Assembly: GCA_019649035.1 (NCBI GenBank)
Contig: BMAT01013784.1
Coordinates: 345,425-365,727 of the forward strand
From: Elysia marginata
Lineage: Eukaryota > Mollusca > Gastropoda > Plakobranchidae
Direction of reading: 5' to 3'
Length of the DNA: 20,303 nucleotides
Part shown: positions 9,080 through 17,799 of the stretch, piece after piece
Numbering within the stretch: position 1 is the stretch's first letter
Layout of the letters: each line of letters opens with the position of its first letter
Translations under genes and position numbers: made by a program
Notes under the pieces: generated by a model
The model's database searches: none
What the model was told of the DNA's origin: nothing
What the model saw: the letters and a program-made list of their open reading frames with translations, nothing else

Positions 9080-9150
9080 TACGCTTAGCCGGAAGTAGAA
9101 TCAAACTAACAACATCCTATTCTTCAACAACGCACGCAATATCATTGAAA
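9080..9150 (-). mobile_element. Second possible degenerate SINE head
   Basis: On the minus strand, CAATGATATTGCGTGCGTTG (plus 9128-9147) resembles the pol III A-box end and D-arm of tRNAs (consensus-like CAGTGGTTAGCGTGCG). Exactly 18 bases after the shared TGTT comes AGTTTGATTCTAC (plus 9095-9107), a B-box-like sequence. The block ATTG..CGTGCG.TGTT is shared with the copy at 7574-7592, which is also on the minus strand. No intact cloverleaf, poly-A or simple tail, or direct flanking repeats could be assigned, so it would be an old copy. Confidence 0.35.
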
Positions 9151-9640
9151 ATAGAATCTAATGTTTTGCAATAAAGTCAACGGAGTAAAAAATATAGTAG
9201 TAAAAAAAATCCTCTTGTTTTCGTAGGCCATGAGAGGCCTGAAAGAAATTGCGGATTATTTTAAAGATCCCGCCCGGCTTTGAAGTCGCTGGTCTCACTT
9301 CTGGAGTGGATGAACTGGTCCTTTGTGACAGTGCCTGGTGTGTGTATGTGTGTGGGCAGGCTACGCACGCCCCGTCCCAACACTCTAGTGTTTACACTTC
9401 ACATTATTGATTCCTCGACAGAGTTGAACGTCAACAAAACTCCCGTAGGAATAACTACAGAAAAGAATAATAGTTTACTTTAGCAACTTTCTTGCTGTTT
9501 CTCATTCAGAAAATTAAACGTTAAGGTATATTTAAATAAATGGTGAATATGCTGCACTTGAATACGCGTAGTTCACAGAGCTAACTTTGTCCTTAGACAT
9601 CTTTAACATTCATGGCAACTTTTTTTCTTTCTACAATTTG
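9151..9640. other. Unique sequence with GC-richer patch, no gene called
   Basis: A plus frame of 72 codons runs from 9265 to a TAG near 9483. It lacks a plausible ATG start, has no recognisable motif, and no strong splice pair bounds it. Part of it overlaps a GT-rich run (GTGTGTGTATGTGTGTGGG near 9340). Confidence 0.45.
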
Positions 9641-9643
9641 TCT

Positions 9644-9646
<3 letters not shown>

Positions 9647-9687
<41 letters not shown>

Positions 9688-9771
9688 AGAGCTACAAGCT
9701 AGAAACAGACCTGTCATAAGATAGGCCTCCAAGTCTTTATTGATATTTATATCTATCTATCTATCTATCTA
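9647..9771. repeat. Split (TCTA)n microsatellite
   Basis: Ten pure TCTA units (9647-9686) are followed by about 64 bases of non-repeat sequence, then five more ATCT units (9751-9770). The intervening piece starts with TAGAGCTACAAGCTAG. The arrangement could be an insertion into one array, or two independently grown arrays. Confidence 0.95.
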
Positions 9772-11518
9772 AAAATTACAAACACCTGCCTATCTACCCT
9801 TTTATTTTGCTCTCTATCAGTCTGTGTCTTCATAATAATGTCCAAAAGACATTACCCGTCCATCAACCTGTCTGTTCATGCTCAGGTTATTGTTTCTACT
9901 GTCTCCTACTGTTATTTTGTAAAAATGTGACCATCTTTGACTTTATTGTAAAGTGTTTTAATTATACTTGCGCACTTCCATTTTTTCCTCCGCTCCTCTC
10001 TCTCTCATTAAAGTAGACCATTTTTTCACACAGTGTGGAAGAGCAAACAGACAGGCGGAGACAGACCAGACTTCCTGTGTGGACATCTTGTTAAGGACAG
10101 TCCTGGTCCAACCACAAAACATGACTGTGTTCTTACAGAGTTCCAGTGTTTGTTTCGTTTCAACAGAGCCAGTTCTCTCAATGCATTGGACATCAAACAC
10201 AGTCATTCACTGCCCCCCTCTCCCCTCCTCCATTCGCGCACTGTTTCTCTCCCTTCTATTTAAAGTTTCTCCAGTTTGAACACATTTATCTACTGATCTC
10301 ATTATTTTTTGCCACCCTCAGTTTTTTAACTTTTTTGTTTAAAAATATTACTATCAGTTGGCCTAGTAAAGATCCCCTCCTTGGATTTCAAAGGCTTAAA
10401 CTAGAATGAATCCAAGAGAGACAAATGGAGAGAAAGTCTACACCTATTTAGCAAGTTGCTAAAGGACTCGTACTCGCTTGGAGAAAAGATTAAAATGAAG
10501 GCTCAATGAGCTTATTCGTAGTGGTGAAGAAATATACTCCGCGGACAAATCTATTATCAATTTGTAATACGTATCATGTTTTAAAAAGAGAAAGACTTCG
10601 GACTTCATGTATGCTATTTTAAAAAGCGTGCAATATTTTCATTAACTGTTTGAAACTTGTCGAGGACTCTACATTAGACAAAACTTGATTAAGTATAGGC
10701 TAAATTTCACTGAAACTTGTATGCCTCGTGTTCATTAAAACGTTCAATAATTCAACAGAGAGATAAATTTGTGCAGTGCCACTGTGTATCTGAGACAGAT
10801 CATATGATATCCGCTCTGGGCCTGCGATCATTGTTGTGCTCTTTGGATAAATAAAACACGATTAATGCGTTAAAGGCTCTTTGCTCTTATCTTGCCCCAG
10901 ACCTCAGTCAATATGCTATACCCTGGGATCTTATACAGTAGCAGAGATAAAACGGCCCAGCAAATTAAGTACTTGCAATTATTGGAAGTTTGAGGATCAA
11001 AAGGCTGTTACTGAATCAAAGAATCCGCGGGTGGAACATTCAGTACACAGTTTTGAGTAGTTTGATATTTTTAATAGCGGAAAAAAATATATTCTTAAGT
11101 TTTAATTTGAAGTCAATAATGCAAAAACACCGCTTTTTATCGCTCTAAATTGAGCATTGTAAGTTTTCTCAAGTGCTAAAATAACCTCACTCAGTGTATA
11201 AACAAACTGTGTGGTCTCCAAAGTTCATGTGAAACGCGTTTACTTTAACTTACCCTGCAGCGTCTTATCTTCCTGGTTATATGTAAACATGTTGAAGTGG
11301 CCTATGGCGAGCTCTAAATCAATTCCGCGAACACCATATTTCCCGGGGAAGGTGAAACAACACTTCGCTTTTTTGTATTGCTTTATCGTTCAAATATATG
11401 TATTTGTTCAATCACTCACTTTTCATTACTTTTAACGATCCTAGACAAAATTTATTTCTATAAAGTTATTGCTAAGAACAAGCAGCCAACCAGGCATTGA
11501 AATAAAAAAACCTGATAG
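9772..11518. other. Unique sequence, several short frames, no gene called
   Basis: Around 9960-10280 two plus frames and one minus frame of 76 to 103 codons overlap. Such multi-frame openness reflects local scarcity of stops rather than coding. None shows a recognisable motif. The patch also holds an 11-bp inverted repeat (10121-10131 and 10196-10206). The rest is AT-rich with frequent stops. A 74-codon frame at 11211-11435 is also unrecognised. Confidence 0.45.
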
Positions 11519-11838
11519 TGCAAGGTCCTAAACAAGGTCTGTCGGGAGACACACACCGTTACAACGTCGCAGTATCACTTATTATTCTGTCGTCTGCGTG
11601 TCCGCCCACTGTTCCAGTTGGTCATTGTGTGGGCGACCTGGAACCTGGAGGTCCAGACAGAGATAAAGTGCTGGACAGATTTTACCACTGACTAGTTGGA
11701 CTTGTTCGCACACTCCTTGCTTGACCCAAAACTAGAGAAAGGGAAGCTGCTGCAGGACCCAGAGATTTTCGGCAACAAAAACCGCGAAAGAAGTAATAAA
11801 GTTTTTAGATCCTTTGAGAAAGGTCGAGGATTGAGAGG

Positions 11839-11841
<3 letters not shown>
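11519..11841 (+). other. GC-richer open frame broken by one TAG
   Basis: One plus frame runs from 11519 to the GA array, interrupted only by TAG at 11693-11695. The part before the stop is 58 codons. The part after it reads LDLFAHSLLDPKLEKGKLLQ and on through a basic stretch into the microsatellite. The TAG sits at the end of CCACTGACTAG, so it could be part of a splice acceptor rather than a stop. If so the exon would start at 11696, but no good donor follows before the repeat. Product unknown. A decayed coding piece or chance are both possible. Confidence 0.12.
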
Positions 11842-11887
<46 letters not shown>

Positions 11888-11985
11888 GAGAGAGAGGGAG
11901 ACAGACAGACAGACAGAGACGGAGGGAGAGACAGACAGACAGAGAGACAACAGAGAGAGACGGAGAGACAGAGAGAGAAATACAC

Positions 11986-12042
<57 letters not shown>
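11842..12042. repeat. Compound GA/GACA microsatellite array
   Basis: A pure GA run (11842-11884) is followed by interrupted GA, then GACA units around 11900-11942, then mixed GAGACA/GAGA sequence. A second pure GA run of 21 units lies at 12001-12042. Same unit order as 7740-7868. Every frame across it is open and gives Arg-Glu or Ser-Leu strings that should not be annotated as proteins. Confidence 0.97.
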
Positions 12043-12045
<3 letters not shown>

Positions 12046-12186
12046 CGTCTGGCAAGGCGGTGGCTGCCGGCGAGTGGTGCGGGTTTGAATTCTACTATGT
12101 TCATATTCTGTCTTGTATTGTCCTGATCTGTCTTTCGTCTTGTCGGTTGTTAGATTTAAGTTTGTGATCGTCTTTAGTTACCACTA
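12043..12186 (+). mobile_element. tRNA-like island between two GA arrays
   Basis: This 143-bp non-repeat piece is bracketed by GA arrays (ending 12042, restarting 12187). Its left end is GC-rich. It contains an imperfect hairpin (CTCG..GGCA at 12044-12054 pairing with TGCC..CGAG at 12065-12074), followed by GGTGCGGGTTTGAATTC (12076-12092), which matches a pol III B box with GGTTTGAATTC. The layout resembles an anticodon stem with an enlarged loop and a degenerate T arm, without the 5' tRNA part. A 5'-truncated tRNA-derived SINE inserted in, or tailed by, a GA repeat would look like this. I cannot identify a family. Confidence 0.3.

Positions 12187-12213
<27 letters not shown>
12187..12213. 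repeat. (AG)n microsatellite
   Basis: 27 bases of pure AG immediately to the right of the tRNA-like island. It is either the right flank of a split GA array or a simple-repeat tail of that island. Confidence 0.93.
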
Positions 12214-12217
<4 letters not shown>

Positions 12218-13115
12218 TGAAGAAAAAATAACTCTCACGATTCACATTTTATGTCGAATCTTTGTAGGAATAAACCACGTTAAGGCCTGGTGTGTTTTTA
12301 TAATGAGGTTTTCGTAATATGTTGTTATCATTGAGGCGGTGGCAACATTATGGTTAAGTAATTGCATAATGTTTTTACATGACACAAAGGTTGACAATCT
12401 TAGCTGTTATGCTTTTTGTTGTAATTTGATGTTTTTTAAATCAACCAGACAACGAATGTAAGTGTTTCATCAAACGGGGGATTTTGTTTTCAATTAGCAA
12501 TGTTTCTTAGTGGGTTGAAGCAATACTGTAATTGGGTGGTCACATGAATGTTTTAGAAATGAATGGATTGTTTTATGTTGCAAAGCATTTTTGTTACACT
12601 AATGAATGCTTACGTTATTGATTGCCTTTGTATTTGGCATATATATCTTACATTCACCATGTGATGGGTTTTTAAAGTAAGGCGCTCTGAACTAATCTAT
12701 CGTAAAGCTGCTATAAATGTTTTTTTTATTACTATCATATATACAAACAGACGCAAGAAGGCAAACGATTTCTCGACAATGGAAAGATGGAGAAGGGGGG
12801 TGGGTGGGTTGAATAATATGAGAAAGAGGTGAGGAGTATATTAGGGAACAGACTGAGGTAAGCAGTCAGAACTCAGAAGACGCACGTTCACATTATTAGG
12901 AAAAATGTTTCTGTCATTTCTTCAGATCGACAAAATGTTTTTCCCTCTGTCTCCAATGTCAAGCTTATAGGCAAGGCACCTTATCTACAAATCGGTAAAA
13001 AAGCTCGTTGATAGCTGGTCAGACATAATATTATTGCTTTGAGCACATGTTAGGTGGCAACAGGTTCCTATCGGCCGGAAAACAAGGAGAAAGTACAGTC
13101 ATTCTCCTCCTCGTC
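12214..13115. other. AT-rich unique sequence, no gene seen
   Basis: T/G-rich to about 12650, then purine-rich near 12770-12860 with a G-rich run (G6 T GGG T GGG at 12795-12808). GAG followed by GTAAGC at 12855-12863 is a good splice-donor match, but the sequence before it has stops in the frames checked. Nothing else identified. Confidence 0.5.
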
Positions 13116-13121
13116 CTACTA

Positions 13122-13163
<42 letters not shown>
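13116..13163. repeat. (CTA)n microsatellite
   Basis: About 16 CTA/ACT units with one early interruption (CTACCA). A C/T-rich lead (TCCTCCTCGTCC) precedes it. Confidence 0.96.
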
Positions 13164-14018
13164 TTAAGACTACTAGTCAGTTACCCGTAATCCGAGATTT
13201 TAACATGTCCATCATAAAATAACTTAATACAGGACCTCACAACACCCATTCCACCGTGATCAATTAGTTGTTTCCCTCTTTAGAGCTTGAGGGTTGAGAC
13301 GAACATTAAAGAAGAATATTTCACGATATAGATATAGAATATAGAGATTTAAAAGAAGAAACACATTTCCTGAAAGTTTACTAAAGTCTACTGGCTCGCC
13401 TGATGTACTTTGTGTATTATCCTAACGTTCTCATCATTCTTTATAGGGCTAATATAAATAAAACTCTTAGAGTTTGCGGTGCAATTTTTTCAAACACCGT
13501 TATATCAATCTTTATCTATGTACTGATGTATCTTTTGAAAAACCAATAGTTATGATTTAGGCGTGAACGATACAATAAAACCTCTATTAATAACTCTTTA
13601 TTTAAATAAGAACAGCATTTGCTAGTGCATGTAACGTAGACTCTTTGTTCTCATAAAAAGTGCCCTTGTTTTTATAACGTACATTTATGGAGAGCGAAAA
13701 ACTTAAAAGCACAATCACTTTCCAAATTGTTTCTTTAAAACTTACAAAACAAATAAAATTTTCTATGCTGATCAGATTTCGTTTCCCATGTTTTTGAAGT
13801 GAGGAAAAGAGAGAGAGAAAAAGATTGGAAGGGCATGAGAAAGAAATCTATGCTTCGGCTTCCAAAAATATTAGACCTATTATTATTTTTTTTAAAGTTC
13901 TTGTTAAAATTGTTTTTTACTTGCATCTGCTGTTGTTTTACCATAACATTCGCCAGATGCCGTTCTATTAGATTGTGATAAACTGAACGCAACTGACAAA
14001 TCCTCTTTCTCCCTTCAG
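13164..14018. other. AT-rich unique sequence, no gene called
   Basis: A minus frame of 97 codons (13735-14028) is open, Lys/Asn-rich in the middle and Phe/Ser/Leu-rich near its end. It has no recognisable motif. The right end is a pyrimidine-rich tract finishing in CCCTTCAG (AG at 14017-14018), a strong splice-acceptor look-alike on the plus strand. Confidence 0.45.
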
Positions 14019-14101
14019 GCAACGACAAGAAATGGGCGGATCTAATCCTATTAGCTCAGAAAACTTTCAGGGTCACACAGAAAAGCTTAATATCGTTTTA
14101 A
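14019..14101 (+). other. Weak exon-like segment after strong acceptor
   Basis: After the acceptor-like CCCTTCAG, a plus frame is open for 26 codons to TAA at 14099-14101. It starts NDKKWADLILLAQKT and has mixed composition. No donor lies before the stop, and no AATAAA lies close downstream. Too short to separate from chance. Confidence 0.1.
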
Positions 14102-14436
14102 ACTTGAAAACAAAATAAGATTAAAAAAAATGTACATGTACCTCGATATCCGTATCGATTCTGTACGGGCTTTTGCTTATGGTAGTTATATCGAACACGA
14201 TGAGGTGGTCGATAGTCTGTCTGTATTGAATGCAGGTTTTCACTTCACTGTTGACTGTTAAACGGTAGGATAGCCTGAGGGGAAGCAAGAAAATACAACG
14301 TGAGCAACAATGAAGTGACACCTCCCCTGCTTCCTTGCTTCTTTTCCCGAAACTATGATTACAAAGGGGCGGAGAAGATTATTGATTCCACAATGGCATT
14401 ACATAGTTCTCCTTTATAACAGTTGATAAATTACCG
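14102..14436. other. Unique sequence, nothing identified
   Basis: A minus frame of 66 codons (14121-14321) is open but unrecognised and has no supporting splice signals. No repeats or RNA genes seen. Confidence 0.45.
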
Positions 14437-14582
14437 TTCTCCTCCTCCTCCTCCATCTCCATCCCTATCTCCTCCTACTTCTCCTTCTTCTTCTCCTTCT
14501 TCTTCTTCTTCTTCTTCTTCTTCTCTTCTTCTTCTTCTTCTTCTTCTGCTCCTTCTTCTTCTTCTTTTTCTTCCTCCTCTTT
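14437..14582. repeat. (CTT)/(CTC)n polypyrimidine tract
   Basis: CTC units with a few A interruptions (14437-14477) lead into 105 bases of pure C/T except one G at 14548 (14478-14582), mostly CTT units. Such long homopurine-homopyrimidine mirror repeats can adopt triplex (H-DNA) structure under supercoiling, as known for GAA/TTC tracts. Frames across it read as Ser/Pro/Leu or Glu/Lys strings and are artefacts. Confidence 0.96.
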
Positions 14583-14776
14583 CAAACGTCTTGTTCTCAG
14601 ACTGATTAGCAAGTGCATAATTTTAAATCCTTGTTTAAAACTCAATGTAAACTTTTCATTTCTAATTTTTTTTTGCAAGTACCACATTTAAGTTGTTTGC
14701 AATTTTAATCAAACACAATGAAGGTCATATTGGTATAGGTAATATCGAGTACAAAATAAATTTTCTGTTCTTTCAG
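14583..14776. other. AT-rich unique sequence ending in acceptor-like tract
   Basis: No gene seen. The right end, TTTTCTGTTCTTTCAG (AG at 14775-14776), is a very good match to a plus-strand 3' splice site. Confidence 0.5.
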
Positions 14777-14971
14777 AGTTTCCTAATAAAATCAGTGCTT
14801 CCCTTCTATCCCTTCAAAAACTGGAACTCATTTGAGGGTCCTAAATGTAGCTCCTCATTGGATTATATCATTAAGAAAATAAAAAAAAACGTACTCCGCC
14901 AAGACATTACTCAAGAAAATAACATGAAAACATTACACACAGAAACACACGCTGTGGTTTTTAGGCAATAA
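14777..14971 (+). CDS. Candidate terminal exon, unknown product
   Basis: Following the acceptor-like tract, a plus frame is open for 64 codons to TAA at 14969-14971, which overlaps an AATAAA hexamer (14967-14972). The peptide starts SFLIKSVLPFYPFKNW, has a Cys-Ser-rich centre (KCSSSLDYI), then a basic segment (IKKIKKNVLRQD). Unspliced, the same frame reaches back to 14693 and is 92 codons from a TTG. I recognise no family. A poly(A) signal on the stop codon would leave almost no 3'UTR, and the sequence downstream is A-rich rather than T/G-rich, which weakens the poly(A)-site reading. Low confidence. Confidence 0.12.
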   Translation, partial: SFLIKSVLPFYPFKNWNSFEGPKCSSSLDYIIKKIKKNVLRQDITQENNMKTLHTETHAVVFRQ

Positions 14972-15403
14972 AGGAACAACAAAAAAAAGCAGCAACCAAC
15001 AAAATACAAAACAAAAACAACTAGAACAAAGCAGAGGGTCTGAGATTTTGTTTAAGATCCAAGAAATCCATTTGTTGGACATCTAAAAATTGACAAAAAA
15101 TTTAACATGACGTGAGAAAAATTTACGTAAAAAGATGTTTGAAACAAGCCAATAAGGAAAGGAAACTAGCTGAACGGAAAATGTAAAGTACTTACAGACT
15201 TATTCTTGCATCTAGAAATTTCGATTGTGGACAGCGTTTGCGTATTTTATATAACAAAAATTACTATTGTATTTTTTTTCAGGCTTTTTGTGTGTTTGTC
15301 TGCCTGAATCCATGCCTTATCTTTTATGTTCATTTGTTGCCCCGTCTCCACTTTTTGTCACCCTCCCCTTCTCTTCTGTCTATCGCTCTATCTCTCTCGT
15401 CAG
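14972..15403. other. AT-rich sequence with two acceptor-like tracts
   Basis: A-rich to about 15180. Two strong plus-strand acceptor look-alikes follow: ATTTTTTTTCAG (AG 15281-15282) and a long C/T tract ending CTCTCTCGTCAG (AG 15402-15403). Between them the sequence is pyrimidine-rich and two plus frames are open. Confidence 0.5.
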
Positions 15404-15512
15404 AGAAATTTACACTCAATCTAAATCCATCTTAGCAGACAGTGAAGAAACTGGTGATGAAACTTGGCAGTTTAGTAAGATTCTCGCTAACTCCTCCCTA
15501 GAGTGTAACTAA
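15404..15512 (+). CDS. Candidate coding exon, unknown product
   Basis: The acceptor at 15402-15403 has one of the longest pyrimidine tracts in the window. After it, a frame is open to TAA at 15510-15512: EIYTQSKSILADSEETGDET followed by WQFSKILANSSLECN. The residues are hydrophilic, acidic in the middle and not low-complexity, unlike the pyrimidine-driven Ser/Leu sequence just upstream in the same frame. A GTAAGA (15475-15480) could serve as donor, giving a 71-base internal exon. Otherwise it would be a terminal exon. The exonic side of that donor (TTA) is poor. No family recognised and no AATAAA close behind the stop. Confidence 0.17.
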
Positions 15513-17165
15513 GGGCAGTATTGATCTCTCCCCACCCCACCCCCCAACTTTCCATCCTCCCACTGTGGAGACCAGGAACTGACAGGAGCGAGCAGCAGTG
15601 CTGTAGGTTGCATGTCTGGCACTGACTCCAGACTTAACAGCCAAGTCCAGTTTTCACAGAACCCTTGCTTGTATCTTGGCATTGAGACTATTATTATTAA
15701 AAGGTCAATTATTTCTCTTACATACATTGGAAAACATGACTACTTCGCTTTTATTACAATAACGTATTAATGTTAGACATAAATAAGACTAAATTCGCAG
15801 TATCTTAGTTTTAAAGACATAAAGGATTACACATTATTAAAACAAAAGCTCTGTAATTTTAAAAGTATGTGAAATTAAGTTTTGCGATTTCCTTCGAAAT
15901 TAAAAGCAATTTGCTTTACAATCAGTACAATTATCACAATTTTAACACACTTCTTAACCATCGTCCATCGGTCTTCTTTTCGACAAGATTTGCTTGATTT
16001 TTAATCAGAAGTTCTTAAAATTCTTTATGAATTTAAAAACATCTCTGTTAAAATCATTATCTAAATGGTGGCGAAAACACCCTCTCTTCAGGTTTTTTTT
16101 AAATTAATAAAAATCAGTATATGCAATTGTCTATCGAACGGCAACGGTCTATTTCAAGCTGGAAATCAGAGAAATAAATATTTTATATCTAATACACAAT
16201 AAAACAAAACCTTGGAAATCAAGTAATATGCGTACTTTTTAAAGTAAAAAACGACAGAAAAAACCTAGATGTATGATTGTAGCTAACACCGAGATCAGTT
16301 CTTTCCTTAGCTTCTATTATTTACTTTGAATCATTTTTTAAAACGCAAACACAAAAGTTGCACATAAAGGTATAAGTAGAAGGAAAATAGTTTTAACGCG
16401 AGGAAGGTATTTCATTCTTTTATAAAAAGTTAAAAGTGTTTGTTTGTTTTGTCATTCTCACGTTCTAGTCTTTAATATAACGTACATTTATAAATACAAA
16501 TGATACATTTCCGACTGCCAAAAGAAATTTCTTACGAAATAAATAAAGTTATTTTATTTGAACAAATTTATACATCTGCATTATTACCTACCAATTTGCA
16601 ATCAATCAATCAATCAAGCTATATATTTATCTATATGTCAGTCTATCTGTTAAGATTTCTAATAGATAGAGTACATTGTCATTATAACAACTTCAGCTGA
16701 AGAGAGCAAGAAAGTTAAATCAATTTTTTTGTAAGGTATGTCCTTCACATACGTTCTTATCAATTTAAATGATGAATGTAACTATCGATCTATCAACTAA
16801 CCTATCCGTTTATTTATTATTCTTCCTTTATTTCGTCTTCCTGGGCTTGACATTTTCATCTTTTTCAACACTATTATTTGTCTCATAAATGAAAATTTTT
16901 GTCATCCAAATACTTACAGGTTAAACCCAGAGAGATGTGCGCGCAAACGGAGCACAGAAAAAGCTTAACACATCAACTTGTGTTACTTTCACTATTTTTT
17001 TCGTTTCTGAAGCGTAAATGTATAGCGGTACAAAATTGGATTGATTCAAATCATAAATGCCAACTGAAAATCACCCATAAACTAGCTTGCCCGCAATATC
17101 CTAAGATATGGGAAATAAAGTTCACAAGGTAATAAAAGGCAACAGCTGGCGTCGGCAAAGACAAA
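15513..17165. other. Unique AT-rich sequence, no gene called
   Basis: Starts with a C-rich run (CCCCACCCCACCCCCC, 15530-15545) and a GC-richer patch to about 15690, where a minus frame of 72 codons (15509-15727) is open but unrecognised. From 15700 on it is strongly AT-rich. A short (CAAT)n run (16599-16616) and degenerate TCTA-like sequence (16620-16650, 16780-16810) are present. An open plus frame of 77 codons (16899-17132) shows no motif. Confidence 0.45.
16599..16616. repeat. Short (CAAT)n microsatellite
   Basis: Four to five CAAT units, followed by imperfect TATC/TCTA sequence. Minor. Confidence 0.85.
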
Positions 17166-17169
17166 GCAA

Positions 17170-17394
17170 ATGGACTCCGTTAGCAGCATAAGAACGTATC
17201 ATAAATTGTTTAAATATTGTAGCAGGGAGCCACAAACTTCTTTGCATAAAGCCACACCTAGATCACCGCGGTCTAGACCGACACCCTTCTGTAGTGTTTA
17301 TACCAAGTGTTGTAAAGGATCAGAAGTTTACTCTTTCTTCTTTATCGATGACTTTATTTGGTATGAGCTCTTTTGTGCGGTTCGGCAAAAATAG
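17170..17394 (+). CDS. ATG-initiated 74-codon frame, unknown (weak)
   Basis: One of few frames in the window that begin with ATG and have mixed composition. It opens MDSVSSIRTYHKLFKYCSRE, passes a Pro/Arg/Ser-rich middle and a Cys-containing FCSVYTKCCKGS, and ends with an aromatic-rich FIDDFIWYELFCAV. Six Cys in total, no signal peptide, no transmembrane segment of usual length. Start context has C at -3 and G at +4, so it is mediocre. No splice or promoter evidence, and no family recognised. Chance is a serious alternative. Confidence 0.1.
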   Translation: MDSVSSIRTYHKLFKYCSREPQTSLHKATPRSPRSRPTPFCSVYTKCCKGSEVYSFFFIDDFIWYELFCAVRQK

Positions 17395-17799
17395 TAAGCT
17401 CTCGGGATGATCAGCAGTCTGATACTATCGATGGTCATATTTTAAGGGAAATAGCACTTAAAAATCAGGTTAAAAAATATCGGTTTATCAGCCATTATAT
17501 ATCATGCTGAAATATGCTGTTGTATCGCATTAAGATTTTCTGAGATTAATAGTACTAGCATGAGCATTGTGTATCACTTCAAGTTATGAGGTTGTTGGTG
17601 CTAAGAAGAACTTTGTTTGAGTACAAAAATACCAATTTATGAAATAAACCATTAAAAGAAAAAGAAAAAACACATTGTGCCTAGCTCGCTTGGTAATGTC
17701 AAAGTTGTTTTTTGTACATAACTGAAATTTTAAAAAAATGACAATAACTTGACAGTTAAAATGTACTGTGTGGAATAAATGAAAACATAGTCGAAAGAA
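17395..17799. other. AT-rich unique sequence
   Basis: Stops in all frames. AATAAA-like hexamers occur at 17643-17648 and near 17775. No repeat or RNA gene seen. Confidence 0.5.

Noticed and set aside
7530..9150. Functional tRNA genes at the A/B-box-like sites
   Set aside because: Acceptor and anticodon stems do not pair and the B boxes are mutated. Only a degenerate SINE-type origin is tenable.
9958..10409. Five overlapping 69-103 codon frames on both strands
   Set aside because: Simultaneous openness in several frames indicates few stops locally. None has a motif or a supporting splice pair.
7740..12042. Regularly repeated units as a possible CRISPR array
   Set aside because: Units are 2-4 bases in tandem without unique spacers. 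There are no cas-like genes, and the sequence is eukaryotic in character.
11692..12126. Several 63-107 codon frames over the second GA/GACA array
   Set aside because: Same artefact. The unit contains no stop in any frame, and the sequence outside the repeat is short and unrecognised.
12795..12808. G-quadruplex motif, also the C-rich runs at 6460-6473 and 15530-15545
   Set aside because: Each has only three separated runs of at least three G (or C), so none meets the four-run criterion without bulges.
14423..14687. Ser/Pro/Leu-rich plus frame and Glu/Lys-rich minus frame
   Set aside because: Translations of the CTC/CTT polypyrimidine tract.
15509..15727. 72-codon minus frame over a GC-richer patch
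   Set aside because: ATG-initiated but ends in a Gly-rich stretch from the C-rich run, has no canonical donor, and I recognise no motif.
1272..17780. Many AATAAA hexamers as poly(A) signals
   Set aside because: Expected often in AT-rich DNA. Used only as supporting context where stop codon and downstream T/G-rich sequence were also in place.
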